This document shows positions 8,821 to 21,679 of a DNA stretch of 64,000 nucleotides, in pieces. Positions within the stretch are counted from its first letter, which is position 1. Each line of letters begins with the position of its first letter. A model generated the notes under the pieces. It was not told the origin of the DNA, searched no databases, and saw only the letters and a program-made list of their open reading frames with translations. The translations under genes were made by a program, and so were the position numbers. The DNA comes from Halomonas stenophila (GTDB lineage: Bacteria; Pseudomonadota; Gammaproteobacteria; Pseudomonadales; Halomonadaceae). The stretch lies in contig NZ_JACHXR010000010.1 of assembly GCF_014192275.1 (NCBI RefSeq), positions 62,001 through 126,000 on the forward strand. The letters run 5' to 3'.

Positions 8821-9057
8821 CGACTCTCTTCCTTTTGTCAGGACTAAAAACTCAGGGGATGCCCGAATATTATTGCTCCGAATATCAACATATGCAACTC
8901 GTCACTAATAAAACCGGCAGACAAGCCGCCAAACTCGGCCACTTCGCTAAAGTTCAAGACCGGCCCCTCACCGTTATTGGAAGCCATCCCGCGACAATGC
9001 CCCTTTCGCGAGTCGGGTTCATGCCATGCCCATCGGATGAACGTCCCTGACTCCCAT
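8821..9057. other. AT-rich intergenic promoter region of the mvaT-like gene
   Basis: Noncoding stretch upstream of the minus-strand mvaT-like gene, ending at the rpsA terminator. It contains AT-rich runs (around 8868-8915) likely to hold its promoter. No gene is seen. Confidence 0.5.
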
Positions 9058-9086
9058 AAAAAAACGCCGCCCCGAGGGGCGGCGTC
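9058..9086 (-). terminator. Rho-independent terminator of rpsA
   Basis: On the minus strand a 10-bp perfect stem (ACGCCGCCCC/GGGGCGGCGT, two-base loop) is followed by a run of T residues about 40 bases after the rpsA stop. Confidence 0.9.
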
Positions 9087-9125
9087 TTGGATGGGCGCCT
9101 GAGGCGCGGCAGCAGTGCCCGCGAC

Positions 9126-10802
9126 TCAGTCCTGACCCATCTGCTGCTTGATCAGGTCGCCGATGGTGGTCGGACCACCGCTCTCGACTTCCTGCTCGCG
9201 CAGCTTGCCCATGTTGCGACGGGTATCATCCTGGTCCTTGGCCTTGACGGACAGGCTGATCTGGCGGTTCTTGCGATCGACCCCGATGATACGGGCCTCG
9301 ACGCTGTCACCCTCGTTCAGGACGTTGCGGGCATCCTCGATGCGATCGGCGCTGATCTCGGAGGCCTTCAGCACGGCGACGACATCGGTGGCCAGCTCGA
9401 CGTGGGCTTCCTTGGCGTCGACCTCGACCACACGGCCGGTGACGATGGAGCCCTTGTCGTTGACGGCCAGGAACTCGGCGACCGGATCGGTATCGAGCTG
9501 CTTGATGCCCAGCGAGATGCGCTCACGCTCCGGGTCGATGGACAGGATGACGGCTTCCGCCTCGTCGCCCTTCTTGAACTGGCGTACGGCTTCTTCGCCG
9601 GTCTCGGTCCAGGAGATGTCGGAGAGGTGCACCAGGCCGTCGATGCCGCCTTCCAGGCCGATGAAGATACCGAAGTCGGTGATCGACTTGATGGTACCGG
9701 CCACACGGTCGCCCTTGTTGTACTGGGCGTTGAAGGTTTCCCACGGGTTGGCGGTGCACTGCTTGAGACCCAGGGAGATGCGGCGACGCTCCTCGTCGAT
9801 GTCGAGCACCATGACGTCCACGTCGTCGCCGACCTGAACGACCTTGGACGGATGGATGTTCTTGTTGGTCCAGTCCATCTCGGACACGTGGACCAGACCC
9901 TCGACACCCTCTTCCAGCTCGGCGAAGCAGCCGTAGTCGGTGAGGTTGGTGACGCGGGCATGCACCTTGGTGCCTTCCGGGTAACGATCCTTGATGTTGA
10001 CCCAGGGATCCTCGCCCAGTTGCTTGAGGCCCAGGGACACGCGGTTACGCTCGCGGTCGAACTTCAGCACCTTGACGTTGATCTCGTCGCCCACGGAGAC
10101 GATCTCGCTCGGATGCTTGATGCGCTTCCAGGCCATGTCGGTGATGTGCAGCAGGCCATCGACGCCGCCGAGGTCGACGAAGGCACCGTAGTCGGTGAGG
10201 TTCTTGACGATACCGACGATCTGCTGGCCTTCCTGCAGGGTGGCGAGCAGGGCCTCACGCTCGGCGCTGTTCTCGGCCTCGAGCACGGCGCGGCGCGACA
10301 CCACGACGTTGTTGCGCTTCGGGTCGAGCTTGATGACCTTGAAGTCGAGTTCCTTGTTCTCGAGGTGCGTGGTGTCGCGCACCGGACGCACGTCGACCAG
10401 GGAGCCGGGCAGGAAGGCGCGGATGGAATCCACGTCGACGGTGAAGCCGCCCTTGACCTTGCCGTTGATCACGCCCTTGACGATCTCTTCCTTCTCGAAG
10501 GCCGCTTCCAGCACCTTCCACGCCTCGGCGCGCTTGGCCTTCTCGCGGGACAGGCGGGTCTCGCCGAAACCGTCCTCGACGGCTTCCAGGGCGACATGCA
10601 CCTCGTCGCCGACGGCGATGCTCAGCTCGCCGTTCTCGTCGCGGAACTGGGCCGCGGGGATCTGACCTTCGGACTTCAGGCCGGCATTGACGGTGACCCA
10701 GTCACCCTCGATGTCGACGACGGTAGCCGGGACGATGGCGCCCGGTTCCATGTTGATGTCCTGGAGAGACTGTTCAAACAGTTCAGCAAAGCTTTCGCTC
10801 AT
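9126..10802 (-). CDS. rpsA: 30S ribosomal protein S1
   Basis: A 558-aa RNA-binding ribosomal protein needed to load most mRNAs onto the 30S subunit. It starts [14 protein letters not shown], as in other gammaproteobacteria, and contains six S1 repeats, the later ones recognisable by motifs such as [24 protein letters not shown] blocks and [15 protein letters not shown]. The length matches E. coli S1 (557 aa). It lies downstream of cmk, the conserved cmk-rpsA order. The usual ihfB is not the next gene; an mvaT-like gene occupies that place, after the terminator. Confidence 0.97.
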   Translation of the reverse strand: MSESFAELFEQSLQDINMEPGAIVPATVVDIEGDWVTVNAGLKSEGQIPAAQFRDENGELSIAVGDEVHVALEAVEDGFGETRLSREKAKRAEAWKVLEAAFEKEEIVKGVINGKVKGGFTVDVDSIRAFLPGSLVDVRPVRDTTHLENKELDFKVIKLDPKRNNVVVSRRAVLEAENSAEREALLATLQEGQQIVGIVKNLTDYGAFVDLGGVDGLLHITDMAWKRIKHPSEIVSVGDEINVKVLKFDRERNRVSLGLKQLGEDPWVNIKDRYPEGTKVHARVTNLTDYGCFAELEEGVEGLVHVSEMDWTNKNIHPSKVVQVGDDVDVMVLDIDEERRRISLGLKQCTANPWETFNAQYNKGDRVAGTIKSITDFGIFIGLEGGIDGLVHLSDISWTETGEEAVRQFKKGDEAEAVILSIDPERERISLGIKQLDTDPVAEFLAVNDKGSIVTGRVVEVDAKEAHVELATDVVAVLKASEISADRIEDARNVLNEGDSVEARIIGVDRKNRQISLSVKAKDQDDTRRNMGKLREQEVESGGPTTIGDLIKQQMGQD

Positions 10803-10980
10803 GATGTTCCTACGTGATCAACGTTGTGTGCGGCAGGGCCGCTCCTCCGCACCACCAGCGAGTGCGGGCCATTTCAGACTACCTTCGGGGATGTTGGCGC
10901 TGGTTCGACCTGGCCGGGCTCACGGGAAACGGGGTGCCCGACCACGTCATCACATCTTGCCGAAGGCGCCGCAAGGGAGT

Positions 10981-11670
10981 TCAGGTGTCGGATGCCAGGC
11001 CACGCTTGGCCAGCAGTTCCGTCAGCCGATCCACCACTTCCGGTATCGTCAGGCTCGTGGTGTCCAGCTCGACGGCGTCATCGGCCGCTACGAGCGGGGC
11101 CACGCTGCGCTGCATATCGCGTGCATCGCGTGCCTGAATCTCCTTGAGAAGACTCGATAGATTAGCATCCACCCCGGCCTCCCGCAACTGCAGGTGGCGC
11201 CGCCGGGCCCGCTCTTCCGCGCTCGCCGTGAGGAAGATCTTCAGCGGTGCCTCGGGGAACACCACCGTCCCCATGTCGCGCCCGTCCGCCACCAGCCCCG
11301 GGGCCTGGCGGAAGTCACGCTGGCGCTCGAGCAGCGCCTGGCGCACCGCCGGCAGCGCGGCCACCCGGGAGGCGGCATCGCCGACCTGCTCGGTGCGGAT
11401 CGCACGGCTGGCGTCCGCCCCCTCGAGCAGGATGCGCGCCTCGCCGTCCTCGGCCAGGAACACCACGTCCAGGGCGGCGGCGACACCGGCGAGCGCGGCC
11501 TCGTCGTCCAGCGACACCTCGTGCTTGCCGGCGGCGAGCGCCGTCAGCCGGTAGAGGGCCCCGCTATCCAGCAGATGCCAGCCCAGACGCTCGGCGACCA
11601 GGCGACTGATGGTGCCCTTGCCGGCCCCGCCGGGGCCGTCGATGGTCAGCACCGGCGCTGCCTCGCTCAT
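10981..11670 (-). CDS. cmk: Cytidylate kinase
   Basis: A 229-aa kinase that converts CMP and dCMP to the diphosphates. The P-loop is [12 protein letters not shown] near residues 9-20. The CMP-binding residues sit in [13 protein letters not shown], and the conserved [20 protein letters not shown] follows. I set the start at the ATG at 11670 ([12 protein letters not shown]), which overlaps the aroA stop at ATGA; an in-frame extension upstream adds 29 unconserved residues. It is co-transcribed after the tyrA-aroA fusion and before rpsA. Confidence 0.96.
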   Translation of the reverse strand: MSEAAPVLTIDGPGGAGKGTISRLVAERLGWHLLDSGALYRLTALAAGKHEVSLDDEAALAGVAAALDVVFLAEDGEARILLEGADASRAIRTEQVGDAASRVAALPAVRQALLERQRDFRQAPGLVADGRDMGTVVFPEAPLKIFLTASAEERARRRHLQLREAGVDANLSSLLKEIQARDARDMQRSVAPLVAADDAVELDTTSLTIPEVVDRLTELLAKRGLASDT

Positions 11671-13946
11671 GACGCCTCCTGCTCTTCCTCGAGGGACAGG
11701 CCGACCCGCCGCGCCAGGGTGACGAAGCCGGGAAAGGAAGTGGCGACGTTGGCACAATCGTCGACGACGATCTCGCCGGACGCGCGCAGCGCGGCCACGG
11801 TGAAGGCCATGGCGATGCGGTGATCGCCCAGGCTGTCGATGCGACCACCGCCATAGCTCGGCCCTTCGCCGTCCTGCCCTTCAAGACGGCCGACGATATC
11901 GATGCCGTCCTCATACAGGCGGTTCTCGACGCCCAGCACGGCGAGGCCGTCGGCCATGGCCTTGAGGCGATCGGATTCCTTGACGCGCAGCTCGGCGGCC
12001 TCGCGCAACCGGGTCGTGCCCTCGGCATTGGCGGCGGCGACGAACAGCGCCGGGAACTCGTCGATGGCCAGCGGCACCTGGTCGACGGGGATATCGATGC
12101 CCTTGAGCGAGGCGTGACGGATATGCAGGTCGGCCACCGGCTCGCCGCCCACCTCGCGCTGGTTCTCGAGGCGCAGGTCGGCGCCCATCAACTGCAGGAT
12201 GTTGATCACCCCGATGCGCGTCGGGTTGATGCCCACGTGCTCGAGCACCAGGTCGGCGCCGGGCGTGATGGCCGCGGCCACCAGGAAGAAGGTCGCCGAG
12301 GAGATGTCGGAGGGCACGTCGATGGGCGCGGCGGTCAGCTTGCCGCCGCCGGTCAGCCAGCAGGTGTCGCCGTCCCGCTCGACCCTGTAGCCGAAGCCAT
12401 TGAGCATGCGCTCGGTGTGATCGCGGGTCGGCGCCGGCTCGCGCACCCGGGTCTCGCCGTCGGCATAGAGGCCGGCCAGCAGCAGGCAGGACTTCACCTG
12501 GGCGCTGGCCATCGGCATGTCATAGTCGATGCCCTGGAGCGCCTGGCCGCCCTGGATCCTCAGCGGCGGCCGGCCCCCCTCGGCGGTATCGATGACCGCG
12601 CCCATCTCGCGCAGCGGGTCGGCCACCCGGCCCATGGGCCGCCTGGTCAGCGAGGCATCACCGGTCAGCTCGGTATCGAAGGCCTGGCCGGCCAGCAACC
12701 CGGCGAACAGGCGCATGGCGGTGCCGGCATTGCCCACATAGAGCGGACCGGCGGGCGCCTGGAGGCCGTGCAGGCCCACGCCATGGACGGTCACCCGCCC
12801 CTGGTACGGTCCCTCGATGGCCACGCCCATCTCGCGGAAGGCCTGCAGGGTCGCCAGGCTGTCCTCCCCCTCGAGGAAGCCGGAGACCTCGGTCACCCCG
12901 TCGGCCAGGGCGCCGAGCATGATGGAGCGGTGGGAGATCGACTTGTCGCCGGGCACGCGAATGCGCCCGGCCACGGCGCCACCGGGGCTGACCCGGTAGC
13001 GCAGCTTGCCATGTGCTTGCATCTGGTATTCCGCCTGATAACTGGTCTGGTTGAGCAGGGTATCGAAGTAGTGCCGGGCGTGGCTGGCGCGGTCGAAGGT
13101 CGCCAGCATGGCATCGGTGTCGCCGCTCTCCACGGCCTGGCGCAGCCGGGCCACCCCGGCCTCGAAGTCGTCGAGGGCCGCGAGCACCGCCTCGCGATTG
13201 GCGATGAAGATGTCGCGCCACATCACGGGGTCGCTGCCGGCGATCCGCGTGAAGTCGCGGAAGCCGCCGGCGGCGTAACGAAAGATCTCGAGGCGCTCGT
13301 CCTGGCGGGCCAGGGTGTCCACCAGCGAGAAGGCCAGCAGGTGCGGCAGATGGCTGGTGCGGGCCAGCACCTGGTCATGGCGCGCCACGTCCATCTCCAG
13401 CACCTCGGCGCCGGCGGCGCGCCACAGCGCGCGCACCCTGGCCAGGGCCTCGGGGTCGGTGGTGGGCTCGGGGGTCAGGATCACCTTGTGGCCGACATAC
13501 AGTTCGGAATTGGCCGCCGCCACGCCGCTCTTCTCGGATCCGGCGATGGGGTGGCCCAGCACCAGGTTGGGCGGCAGTCGGCCGAAGGCCTGCTCGGCGG
13601 CCTGGCGGATCGCCGACTTGGTGCTGCCCACATCGGTGATCGCCAGGTGGGCGGCGGTACGCCCCAGGCCCGCGGCGAGCTCCTCCATCACGCCGCGCAT
13701 GGCCAGCACCGGCACCGCCAGCACCACCAGGCTGACCCCGTCGAGCACCGCCGTCAGGCGCGTGTCGCCGCGGTCGATCAGCCCCATCTCGACGCCCCGC
13801 GCGATCTCCTCGGCGTCCGGGTCGCAGGCCAGGATCTCGCCGTCGAAACCGACCCGGCGCAGGGCCGCGGCCAGGGAACCACCGATCAGCCCGAGCCCGA
13901 CGATCAGCAGCCGCGACTCGGCGGGTATCGTCTCTTGCCGGGTCAT
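11667..13946 (-). CDS. Bifunctional prephenate dehydrogenase / EPSP synthase (TyrA-AroA)
   Basis: A 759-aa fusion of two aromatic-pathway enzymes. Residues about 1-300 are an NAD(P)-dependent prephenate dehydrogenase with the Rossmann motif [15 protein letters not shown] and the segment [16 protein letters not shown]. From about residue 315 the EPSP synthase begins, with [16 protein letters not shown], the [14 protein letters not shown] motif and, near the C-terminus, [11 protein letters not shown]. It would oxidise prephenate to hydroxyphenylpyruvate and join PEP to shikimate 3-phosphate. Such fusions are known in Pseudomonas and Halomonas. The start at 13946 lies one base after the pheA stop. 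Glyphosate sensitivity class is not judged. Confidence 0.95.
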   Translation of the reverse strand: MTRQETIPAESRLLIVGLGLIGGSLAAALRRVGFDGEILACDPDAEEIARGVEMGLIDRGDTRLTAVLDGVSLVVLAVPVLAMRGVMEELAAGLGRTAAHLAITDVGSTKSAIRQAAEQAFGRLPPNLVLGHPIAGSEKSGVAAANSELYVGHKVILTPEPTTDPEALARVRALWRAAGAEVLEMDVARHDQVLARTSHLPHLLAFSLVDTLARQDERLEIFRYAAGGFRDFTRIAGSDPVMWRDIFIANREAVLAALDDFEAGVARLRQAVESGDTDAMLATFDRASHARHYFDTLLNQTSYQAEYQMQAHGKLRYRVSPGGAVAGRIRVPGDKSISHRSIMLGALADGVTEVSGFLEGEDSLATLQAFREMGVAIEGPYQGRVTVHGVGLHGLQAPAGPLYVGNAGTAMRLFAGLLAGQAFDTELTGDASLTRRPMGRVADPLREMGAVIDTAEGGRPPLRIQGGQALQGIDYDMPMASAQVKSCLLLAGLYADGETRVREPAPTRDHTERMLNGFGYRVERDGDTCWLTGGGKLTAAPIDVPSDISSATFFLVAAAITPGADLVLEHVGINPTRIGVINILQLMGADLRLENQREVGGEPVADLHIRHASLKGIDIPVDQVPLAIDEFPALFVAAANAEGTTRLREAAELRVKESDRLKAMADGLAVLGVENRLYEDGIDIVGRLEGQDGEGPSYGGGRIDSLGDHRIAMAFTVAALRASGEIVVDDCANVATSFPGFVTLARRVGLSLEEEQEAS

Positions 13947-13947
13947 C

Positions 13948-15039
13948 CTAGAGCACGCCCTGGGGGTAGGAGCCCAGGACCTTGACCTCCGCGGCCCGCA
14001 GACGCACCTCCTCGAACATGGCCGCGATGCGGGGCTCGTCGTGGTGCCCCTTGAAGTCGATGAAGAAGACATAATTCCACACGCCGCTGCGCGACGGCCG
14101 GGTCTCCAGGCGCGTCAGGTCGATCTGGTGACGGTGGAAGGGTTCGAGCAGATCGTGCAGGGCGCCGGGCTGGTTGCGCATGGCCACCACGATGGAGGTC
14201 TTGTCCTCGCCCGACATGGGCACGTCCTGGTTGCCGATGATCAGGAAGCGGGTGGAGTTGTCCGGGCGATCCTCGATCTTCTCGGCAATGCGGGTCAGGC
14301 CGTAGAGCTTGGCGGCCATGTCGCCGGCGATGGCGGCGCTGTGCCACTCGGTCTTGACCAGGCGGGCGGCCTCGGCGTTGGACGATACCGGCACCCGCTC
14401 GGCGTGCGGGTAGTGGGCGTCCAGCCACTTGCGGCACTGGGCGAAGGACTGCGGGTGGGAATAGATCCGCGAGACCTTGTCGCGCCGGGTGGTGTCGGAG
14501 ACCAGCAGGTGGTGATGGATGCGCAGCACGACCTCGCCGCAGATGCGCAGGGAGGAGTCCATGAAGGAATCCAGGGTGTGGTTGATCACGCCCTCGGTGG
14601 AGTTCTCCACCGGCACCACGCCGTAGTTCACGGCGCCGGCCTCCACCTCGCGGAACACCTCGTCGATGGCGGCCATGGGCAGGCTGACGGCGCTCTCGCC
14701 GAAATGCTTGAGGGCGGCCTGCTGTGTGAAGGTGCCTTCCGGCCCCAGGTAGGCGACCTTGATCGGCTGCTCCAGGGCCAGGCAGGCGGACATGATCTCG
14801 CGAAACAGCCGAGCCATCTCCTCGCTGTCCAGGGGCCCGTGGTTGAGCTCCATGATACGGCGCAGGACCTGGGCCTCGCGCTCGGGGCGGTAGAAGACGG
14901 TCTGGGGGTCGTCCTTCGCCTTGATCTCGGCGACGCCCCGGGCACATTCCGCCCGCTCGCTGATCAGCCTCAGGATGTCGCTGTCGAGCTGGTCGATGCG
15001 ACTGCGCAGCTCATCCAGGCTCTTGGGGGTGTCGGTCAT
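13948..15039 (-). CDS. pheA: Chorismate mutase / prephenate dehydratase (P-protein)
   Basis: A 363-aa bifunctional enzyme committing chorismate to phenylalanine. Residues about 1-90 are the AroQ-type chorismate mutase (LDELRSRIDQLDSDILRLIS). The dehydratase follows, with YLGPEGTFTQQAAL and the VVPVENSTEGVINHTLD motif. A C-terminal ACT domain contains TRLETRPSRSGVWNYVFFID, the phenylalanine feedback site. It lies between serC and tyrA-aroA on the same strand, three bases after serC, in the conserved serC-pheA-tyrA-aroA-cmk-rpsA operon. Confidence 0.96.
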   Translation of the reverse strand: MTDTPKSLDELRSRIDQLDSDILRLISERAECARGVAEIKAKDDPQTVFYRPEREAQVLRRIMELNHGPLDSEEMARLFREIMSACLALEQPIKVAYLGPEGTFTQQAALKHFGESAVSLPMAAIDEVFREVEAGAVNYGVVPVENSTEGVINHTLDSFMDSSLRICGEVVLRIHHHLLVSDTTRRDKVSRIYSHPQSFAQCRKWLDAHYPHAERVPVSSNAEAARLVKTEWHSAAIAGDMAAKLYGLTRIAEKIEDRPDNSTRFLIIGNQDVPMSGEDKTSIVVAMRNQPGALHDLLEPFHRHQIDLTRLETRPSRSGVWNYVFFIDFKGHHDEPRIAAMFEEVRLRAAEVKVLGSYPQGVL

Positions 15040-15042
15040 GCG

Positions 15043-16146
15043 TTATCCCCTGCGTTGTTCGAAATCGGCCATGAAGTCGATCAAGGCCTCCACGGCGGCC
15101 TCCGGCACGGCATTGTAGAGGCTCGCCCGCATGCCGCCGACGCTGCGATGCCCCTTGAGGTTGAGCAGGCCGGCGGCCGTGGCCTCCTCCAGGAAGGGCT
15201 TGTCCAGGCGGTCGTCGGCCAGCACGAAGGGGATGTTCATCCGCGAGCGGTTGCGCCGGGCGATCGGGTTCGAGTAGAGCTCGCTGCCGTCGATGGCGGC
15301 GTATAGCCGCTCCGCCTTGCGGCTGTTGATGGCGTCCATCGCCGCCAGGCCGCCGATATCGGCCTTGAGCCACTGGAAGACCAGGCCGGCCAGGTACCAG
15401 CTGTAGGTGGCCGGGGTATTGACCATGGAAGCGGCCTCGGCCAGCGTCCGGTAGCCCAGCAGGCTGGGCATGTCGGCGCGAGCGCGATCGAGCAGGTCCT
15501 CGCGGACGATCACCACCACGAGCCCCGCCGGGCCGATGTTCTTCTGGGCACCGGCGTAGATCACCCCGAACCGCGACACGTCCAGCGGCCCGGCGAGGAT
15601 GCTGGAGGACATGTCGCAGACCAGCGGCACCTCGCGTCCGTCGGGCCGCACCGCCTCGGGAATGTAGTCGAACTCCAGCCCGCCGATGGTCTCGTTGGCG
15701 GTGTAGTGCAGGTAGGCGGCATCCTCGGTCAGGGCGATATCCGCCTGGCGGGGCACCGCGGCATGGCCACCGGCCTCGCTGGACGCCGCGACCGGGGCGT
15801 CGCCGAACAGGTGGCGGGCCTCGGCCATGGCCTTCTTTCCCCAGATGCCGGTATGCAGGAAGTTGGCCCGCCCGCCGAGCCCCAGCAGGTTGTAGGGCAC
15901 CGCGGCGAACTGCAGGGTCGCCCCGCCCTGGGTGAACAGCACCCGATAGTTGTCGGGAATGGCCAGCAGCTCCCGCAGGTCGCGCTCGGCCTGCTCGGCG
16001 ATGGCCACGTATTCCGGGGAGCGGTGGCTCATCTCCATCACCGAGAGGCCGTGCCCCCGATAGTCCAGCAGCTCATCCCTGGCCCGGGCCAGCACCGCCT
16101 CCGGCAGCGCGGCGGGCCCGGCACAGAAGTTGTAATGGCGTGTCAT
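15043..16146 (-). CDS. serC: Phosphoserine aminotransferase
   Basis: A 367-aa PLP enzyme that transaminates 3-phosphohydroxypyruvate to phosphoserine, and acts in pyridoxal phosphate synthesis. The start MTRHYNFCAGPAALP (ATG at 16146) is the conserved N-terminus; the frame continues 10 codons upstream without homology. The PLP lysine lies in YAGAQKNIGPAGL and the phosphate-binding region in HRSVGGMRASLYNA. gyrA precedes it by about 50 bases, and the interval contains one half of an inverted REP-like pair. Confidence 0.96.
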   Translation of the reverse strand: MTRHYNFCAGPAALPEAVLARARDELLDYRGHGLSVMEMSHRSPEYVAIAEQAERDLRELLAIPDNYRVLFTQGGATLQFAAVPYNLLGLGGRANFLHTGIWGKKAMAEARHLFGDAPVAASSEAGGHAAVPRQADIALTEDAAYLHYTANETIGGLEFDYIPEAVRPDGREVPLVCDMSSSILAGPLDVSRFGVIYAGAQKNIGPAGLVVVIVREDLLDRARADMPSLLGYRTLAEAASMVNTPATYSWYLAGLVFQWLKADIGGLAAMDAINSRKAERLYAAIDGSELYSNPIARRNRSRMNIPFVLADDRLDKPFLEEATAAGLLNLKGHRSVGGMRASLYNAVPEAAVEALIDFMADFEQRRG

Positions 16147-16195
16147 CAGCGTCGTGAATGGGGGACAGACCCTCATTTCCTCTGTTCAGGTGTCT

Positions 16196-18856
<2,661 letters not shown>

Positions 18857-18965
18857 GGGTCGTCGAATCCTTTGCACTGCAACAGGTTGGCGCGTCACGT
18901 GGCCGTGACATGGCGCGCAATAACAGCCTCACATCATATCACCCCGGACGGGCCAAAGCAGCGGG

Positions 18966-19388
18966 CTATTGCGCAACCACCAGGGGGGCCAGGGCATCGC
19001 GAAGCTCCCCGGCGATCGCCACCGCCTTGTTGGCGTGCACATCCAGCAGCACGAAGGTCACGTCGGCGCCGGCCACGAGCCTGCCGTCCCGGGCCCGCCG
19101 GATGTCCTGATGCATGCGGGCACTGCGGGTGCCGAGCTCGGCCAGGCCCGTCACCACCTCCAGGTCGTCGCCGGCCACCGCCGCGCGGCGATAATCGATA
19201 TTGAGGTTGACCGCGACGAAGGCCACCCCGAGACGCTCTAGCATGCCGGCCAATGCCGGCCGCTCGTCGAAGAAGGCCCAGCGCCCCTCTTCGAGGAACT
19301 CCAGGTAGCGGGCATTGTTGACGTGGCCATAGCCGTCGAGGTGATAGCCGCGCACGCGCAGCGAGGCCGTGGTCTGGCGAGGCTCCAT
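18966..19388 (-). CDS. Hotdog-fold acyl-CoA thioesterase (YbgC/FadM-like)
   Basis: A 140-aa single hotdog domain that would hydrolyse acyl-CoA. The 4-hydroxybenzoyl-CoA thioesterase-type motif YHLDGYGHVNNARYLEFLEE is at residues 15-34, with the likely catalytic Asp at 18. The rest fits the fold: VNLNIDYRRAAVAGDDLEV and the following strands. The length is normal and there is no signal peptide. It is divergent from rdgC and lies upstream of gyrA on the same strand, with a gap of about 110 bases. The natural substrate is unknown. Confidence 0.85.
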   Translation of the reverse strand: MEPRQTTASLRVRGYHLDGYGHVNNARYLEFLEEGRWAFFDERPALAGMLERLGVAFVAVNLNIDYRRAAVAGDDLEVVTGLAELGTRSARMHQDIRRARDGRLVAGADVTFVLLDVHANKAVAIAGELRDALAPLVVAQ

Positions 19389-19540
19389 GGGACTAGACTC
19401 CTGTTGTTGGGCACCCCGCGATTCTAGGCAGGCCGCCGCCCCGCATTCAAACGATAGTTTTAGCCCCGAACCGGTTCATCGCTGGCACCCCCGGCTCCCA
19501 TTCGCCATAATGTGTCTCCTTTTCACCCGGGAAATGCTTC

Positions 19541-20491
19541 ATGTGGTTCAAGCACTTGCATCTCTACCGCCTGCACGGCGCTCCCGACCTGGCGGCCGCC
19601 ACCCTGGAAGAGGCGCTCGGCGAGCAGGCCTTCCGCCCCCTGGGCGGCAGCGAACCGCGCCGTCTCGGCTGGTGTCCGCCGGCCGGCCGCGCCGGGACCC
19701 AACTGCTGCATGAGTTGCAGGGCCAGCGCCTGATGACGGCCCTGCGCCAGGAGCGGATCCTGCCGGCTGCCGTGGTGCGCGAGGAAGTGGAGGAGCGCGT
19801 GGACGCCCTCGAGACCGCCGAGGGCCGCAAGCTTCGCCGCCAGGAGAAGCTTGCGCTCAAGGAGCAGGTCTACGAGGAGCTGCTGCCCCGCGCCTTCGTG
19901 CGTAGCCAGAAGGTCGACCTGTGGTGGGACAGCCGCCGGGCCCTGATCGCCGTCAACAGCAGCAGCCGCAAGCGTGCCGAGGAGATCCTCGACCTGCTGC
20001 GCGAGACCCTGGGCAGCCTCAAGGTGACGCCGCTGGCCAGCCAGACCCTGCCGATGCGCGCCATGACCACCTGGCTCGGCGACCCCGGCTCACGCCCCGC
20101 CGACCTGGTGCTCGGCGACCAGGTGGAGCTCAAGGCCAAGGGCGACGACGGCGTGCTGCGCGCGCGCCAGGTGGACCTGGACAGCGACGAGATCCAGCAG
20201 TTGCTGGAAAGCGGCCGCCAGGCCAGCAAGCTGGCCCTGAGCATCGAGGGGCGGCTGGCCTTCGTGCTGCATGACGACCTGGCCGTGAAGTCGCTGCGCT
20301 TCGATGACGCCCTCATCGACGAGGCCAACCAGGCCGATGACGGTGGGGATGCCCTGCTGCGCCTGGAGACCGACTTCCTGCTGATGACCCAGGCACTGGC
20401 CGAGAGTGTCGAACGCCTGCTGGCCTGGCTGGACGGCGAGGCCAATGCCGCCGGCGACACCCACCCCGTCCTGACTGCCGATCCCGCATGA
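19541..20491 (+). CDS. rdgC: Recombination-associated protein RdgC
   Basis: A 316-aa ring-shaped, non-specific DNA-binding protein that restrains RecA activity. It begins MWFKHLHLYRLHG, and the segments GWCPPAGRAG, EKLALKEQVYEELLPRAFVR and SRKRAEEILDLLRETLGSLK match the RdgC family well. The length is close to E. coli RdgC (303 aa). Its stop codon overlaps the start of the following acyltransferase at ATGA, so the two are coupled. Confidence 0.94.
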   Translation: MWFKHLHLYRLHGAPDLAAATLEEALGEQAFRPLGGSEPRRLGWCPPAGRAGTQLLHELQGQRLMTALRQERILPAAVVREEVEERVDALETAEGRKLRRQEKLALKEQVYEELLPRAFVRSQKVDLWWDSRRALIAVNSSSRKRAEEILDLLRETLGSLKVTPLASQTLPMRAMTTWLGDPGSRPADLVLGDQVELKAKGDDGVLRARQVDLDSDEIQQLLESGRQASKLALSIEGRLAFVLHDDLAVKSLRFDDALIDEANQADDGGDALLRLETDFLLMTQALAESVERLLAWLDGEANAAGDTHPVLTADPA

Positions 20492-21675
20492 CCGAGCACG
20501 CCTCCGCGCCCATGAACACGACGCCAGACATGCACAACAACGATCCCTGGGCCGAGATTCGCCCCTACCAGGACGACGAGGTCGCCGAGGTACTGCAACG
20601 GCTCGCCAGCGACCCGGAGCTGCTCGATGCCCTGACCCGCTTCCGCCTGCCGCGCCTGGCGCGCATCCTGCCACGCCTGTCGCGGGCGCTGGCCAGTTTC
20701 GCCATTCGCCGCGAGGTGCGCGGCGTGACCAGCGTGCGTGCCTTCCAGGGCCGCATCGCCGGCTACATGGAGCGGATGATCCGCAACTCCACCACCGACT
20801 TTCGGGCCGACGGCCTGGATCGACTGGACCCGCAGGCGGCCTACCTGTTCATCGGCAACCACCGTGACATCTCCCTGGACCCCGCCTTCGTCAACTACGC
20901 CCTGTACCTGGCCGGCCGGGACACGGTGCGCATCGCCATCGGCGACAACCTGCTGAAGAAGCCCTATGTCACCGACCTGATGCGGCTCAACAAGAGCTTC
21001 ATCGTGCCGCGCAGCGCCCGGGGCAAGCGGGCCATGCTGGCCGCCTACCAGAAGCTCTCCGCCTATATCCGCCACTCCATCACCGTGGACAATCACTCGA
21101 TCTGGATGGCCCAGCGGGAGGGGCGGGCCAAGGACGGCATCGACCGCACGGACCCGGCGATCATCAAGATGCTGACCATGGCGCGACGCGGGCAGGACCG
21201 CCAGGCTGGCCTCGGCGAGGCCATCGCCGAACTGCGCGTGGTGCCGGTGTCGATCAGCTACGAGTTCGACCCCTGCGACATCCAGAAGGCCCGTGAGCTG
21301 TACTCGGTCCACGAGCGCGGCAACTACGAGAAGAGCGAGTTCGAGGACATCAGCTCCATCGTCGCCGGCATCACCGGCCACAAGGGGCGGGTCCACCTGC
21401 GCTTCGGCACGCCGCTGTCCGCCGACTTCGACACCCCCGAGGCCGTGGCCGAGGAAGTCGACCGTCAGGTCCTCGAGGGTTACCACCTCTTCCCCAGCCA
21501 TTACCTGGCCCTGGAGGCCCTGGGCAACGCACCGGAGCTGGTCGACCTCGGCGAGGTGACCGATGCCGATCGCGCCCGCTTCCAGGCCCGCCTCGCCGAG
21601 GTGCCCGAGGAGCTGCGCGCCTGGTGGCTCGCCCAGTATGCCAACCCGGTCCGCAGCCGAGCTGCCCGGAGCTGA
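20488..21675 (+). CDS. PlsC-like glycerol-phosphate acyltransferase family protein
   Basis: A 395-aa protein with an acyltransferase domain around residues 95-290. The NHRDISLDPAFVNYAL motif supplies the catalytic His/Asp, and KSFIVPRSARGKRA is the phosphate-binding block, followed by SIWMAQREGRAKDGIDRTDP. Such proteins move acyl chains to lysophosphatidate or related acceptors at the membrane. About 60 residues of helical leader precede the domain and a 100-residue tail follows it. The exact acceptor is unknown. It overlaps rdgC and is followed four bases later by a cation transporter. Confidence 0.82.
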   Translation: MTEHASAPMNTTPDMHNNDPWAEIRPYQDDEVAEVLQRLASDPELLDALTRFRLPRLARILPRLSRALASFAIRREVRGVTSVRAFQGRIAGYMERMIRNSTTDFRADGLDRLDPQAAYLFIGNHRDISLDPAFVNYALYLAGRDTVRIAIGDNLLKKPYVTDLMRLNKSFIVPRSARGKRAMLAAYQKLSAYIRHSITVDNHSIWMAQREGRAKDGIDRTDPAIIKMLTMARRGQDRQAGLGEAIAELRVVPVSISYEFDPCDIQKARELYSVHERGNYEKSEFEDISSIVAGITGHKGRVHLRFGTPLSADFDTPEAVAEEVDRQVLEGYHLFPSHYLALEALGNAPELVDLGEVTDADRARFQARLAEVPEELRAWWLAQYANPVRSRAARS

Positions 21676-21679
21676 GACG

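Noticed and set aside
9087-10817. 576-codon plus-strand open frame
   Set aside because: Antisense to rpsA; no recognisable domain.
11820-13985. 721-codon plus-strand open frame
   Set aside because: Antisense to the TyrA-AroA fusion; composition is that of a shadow frame.
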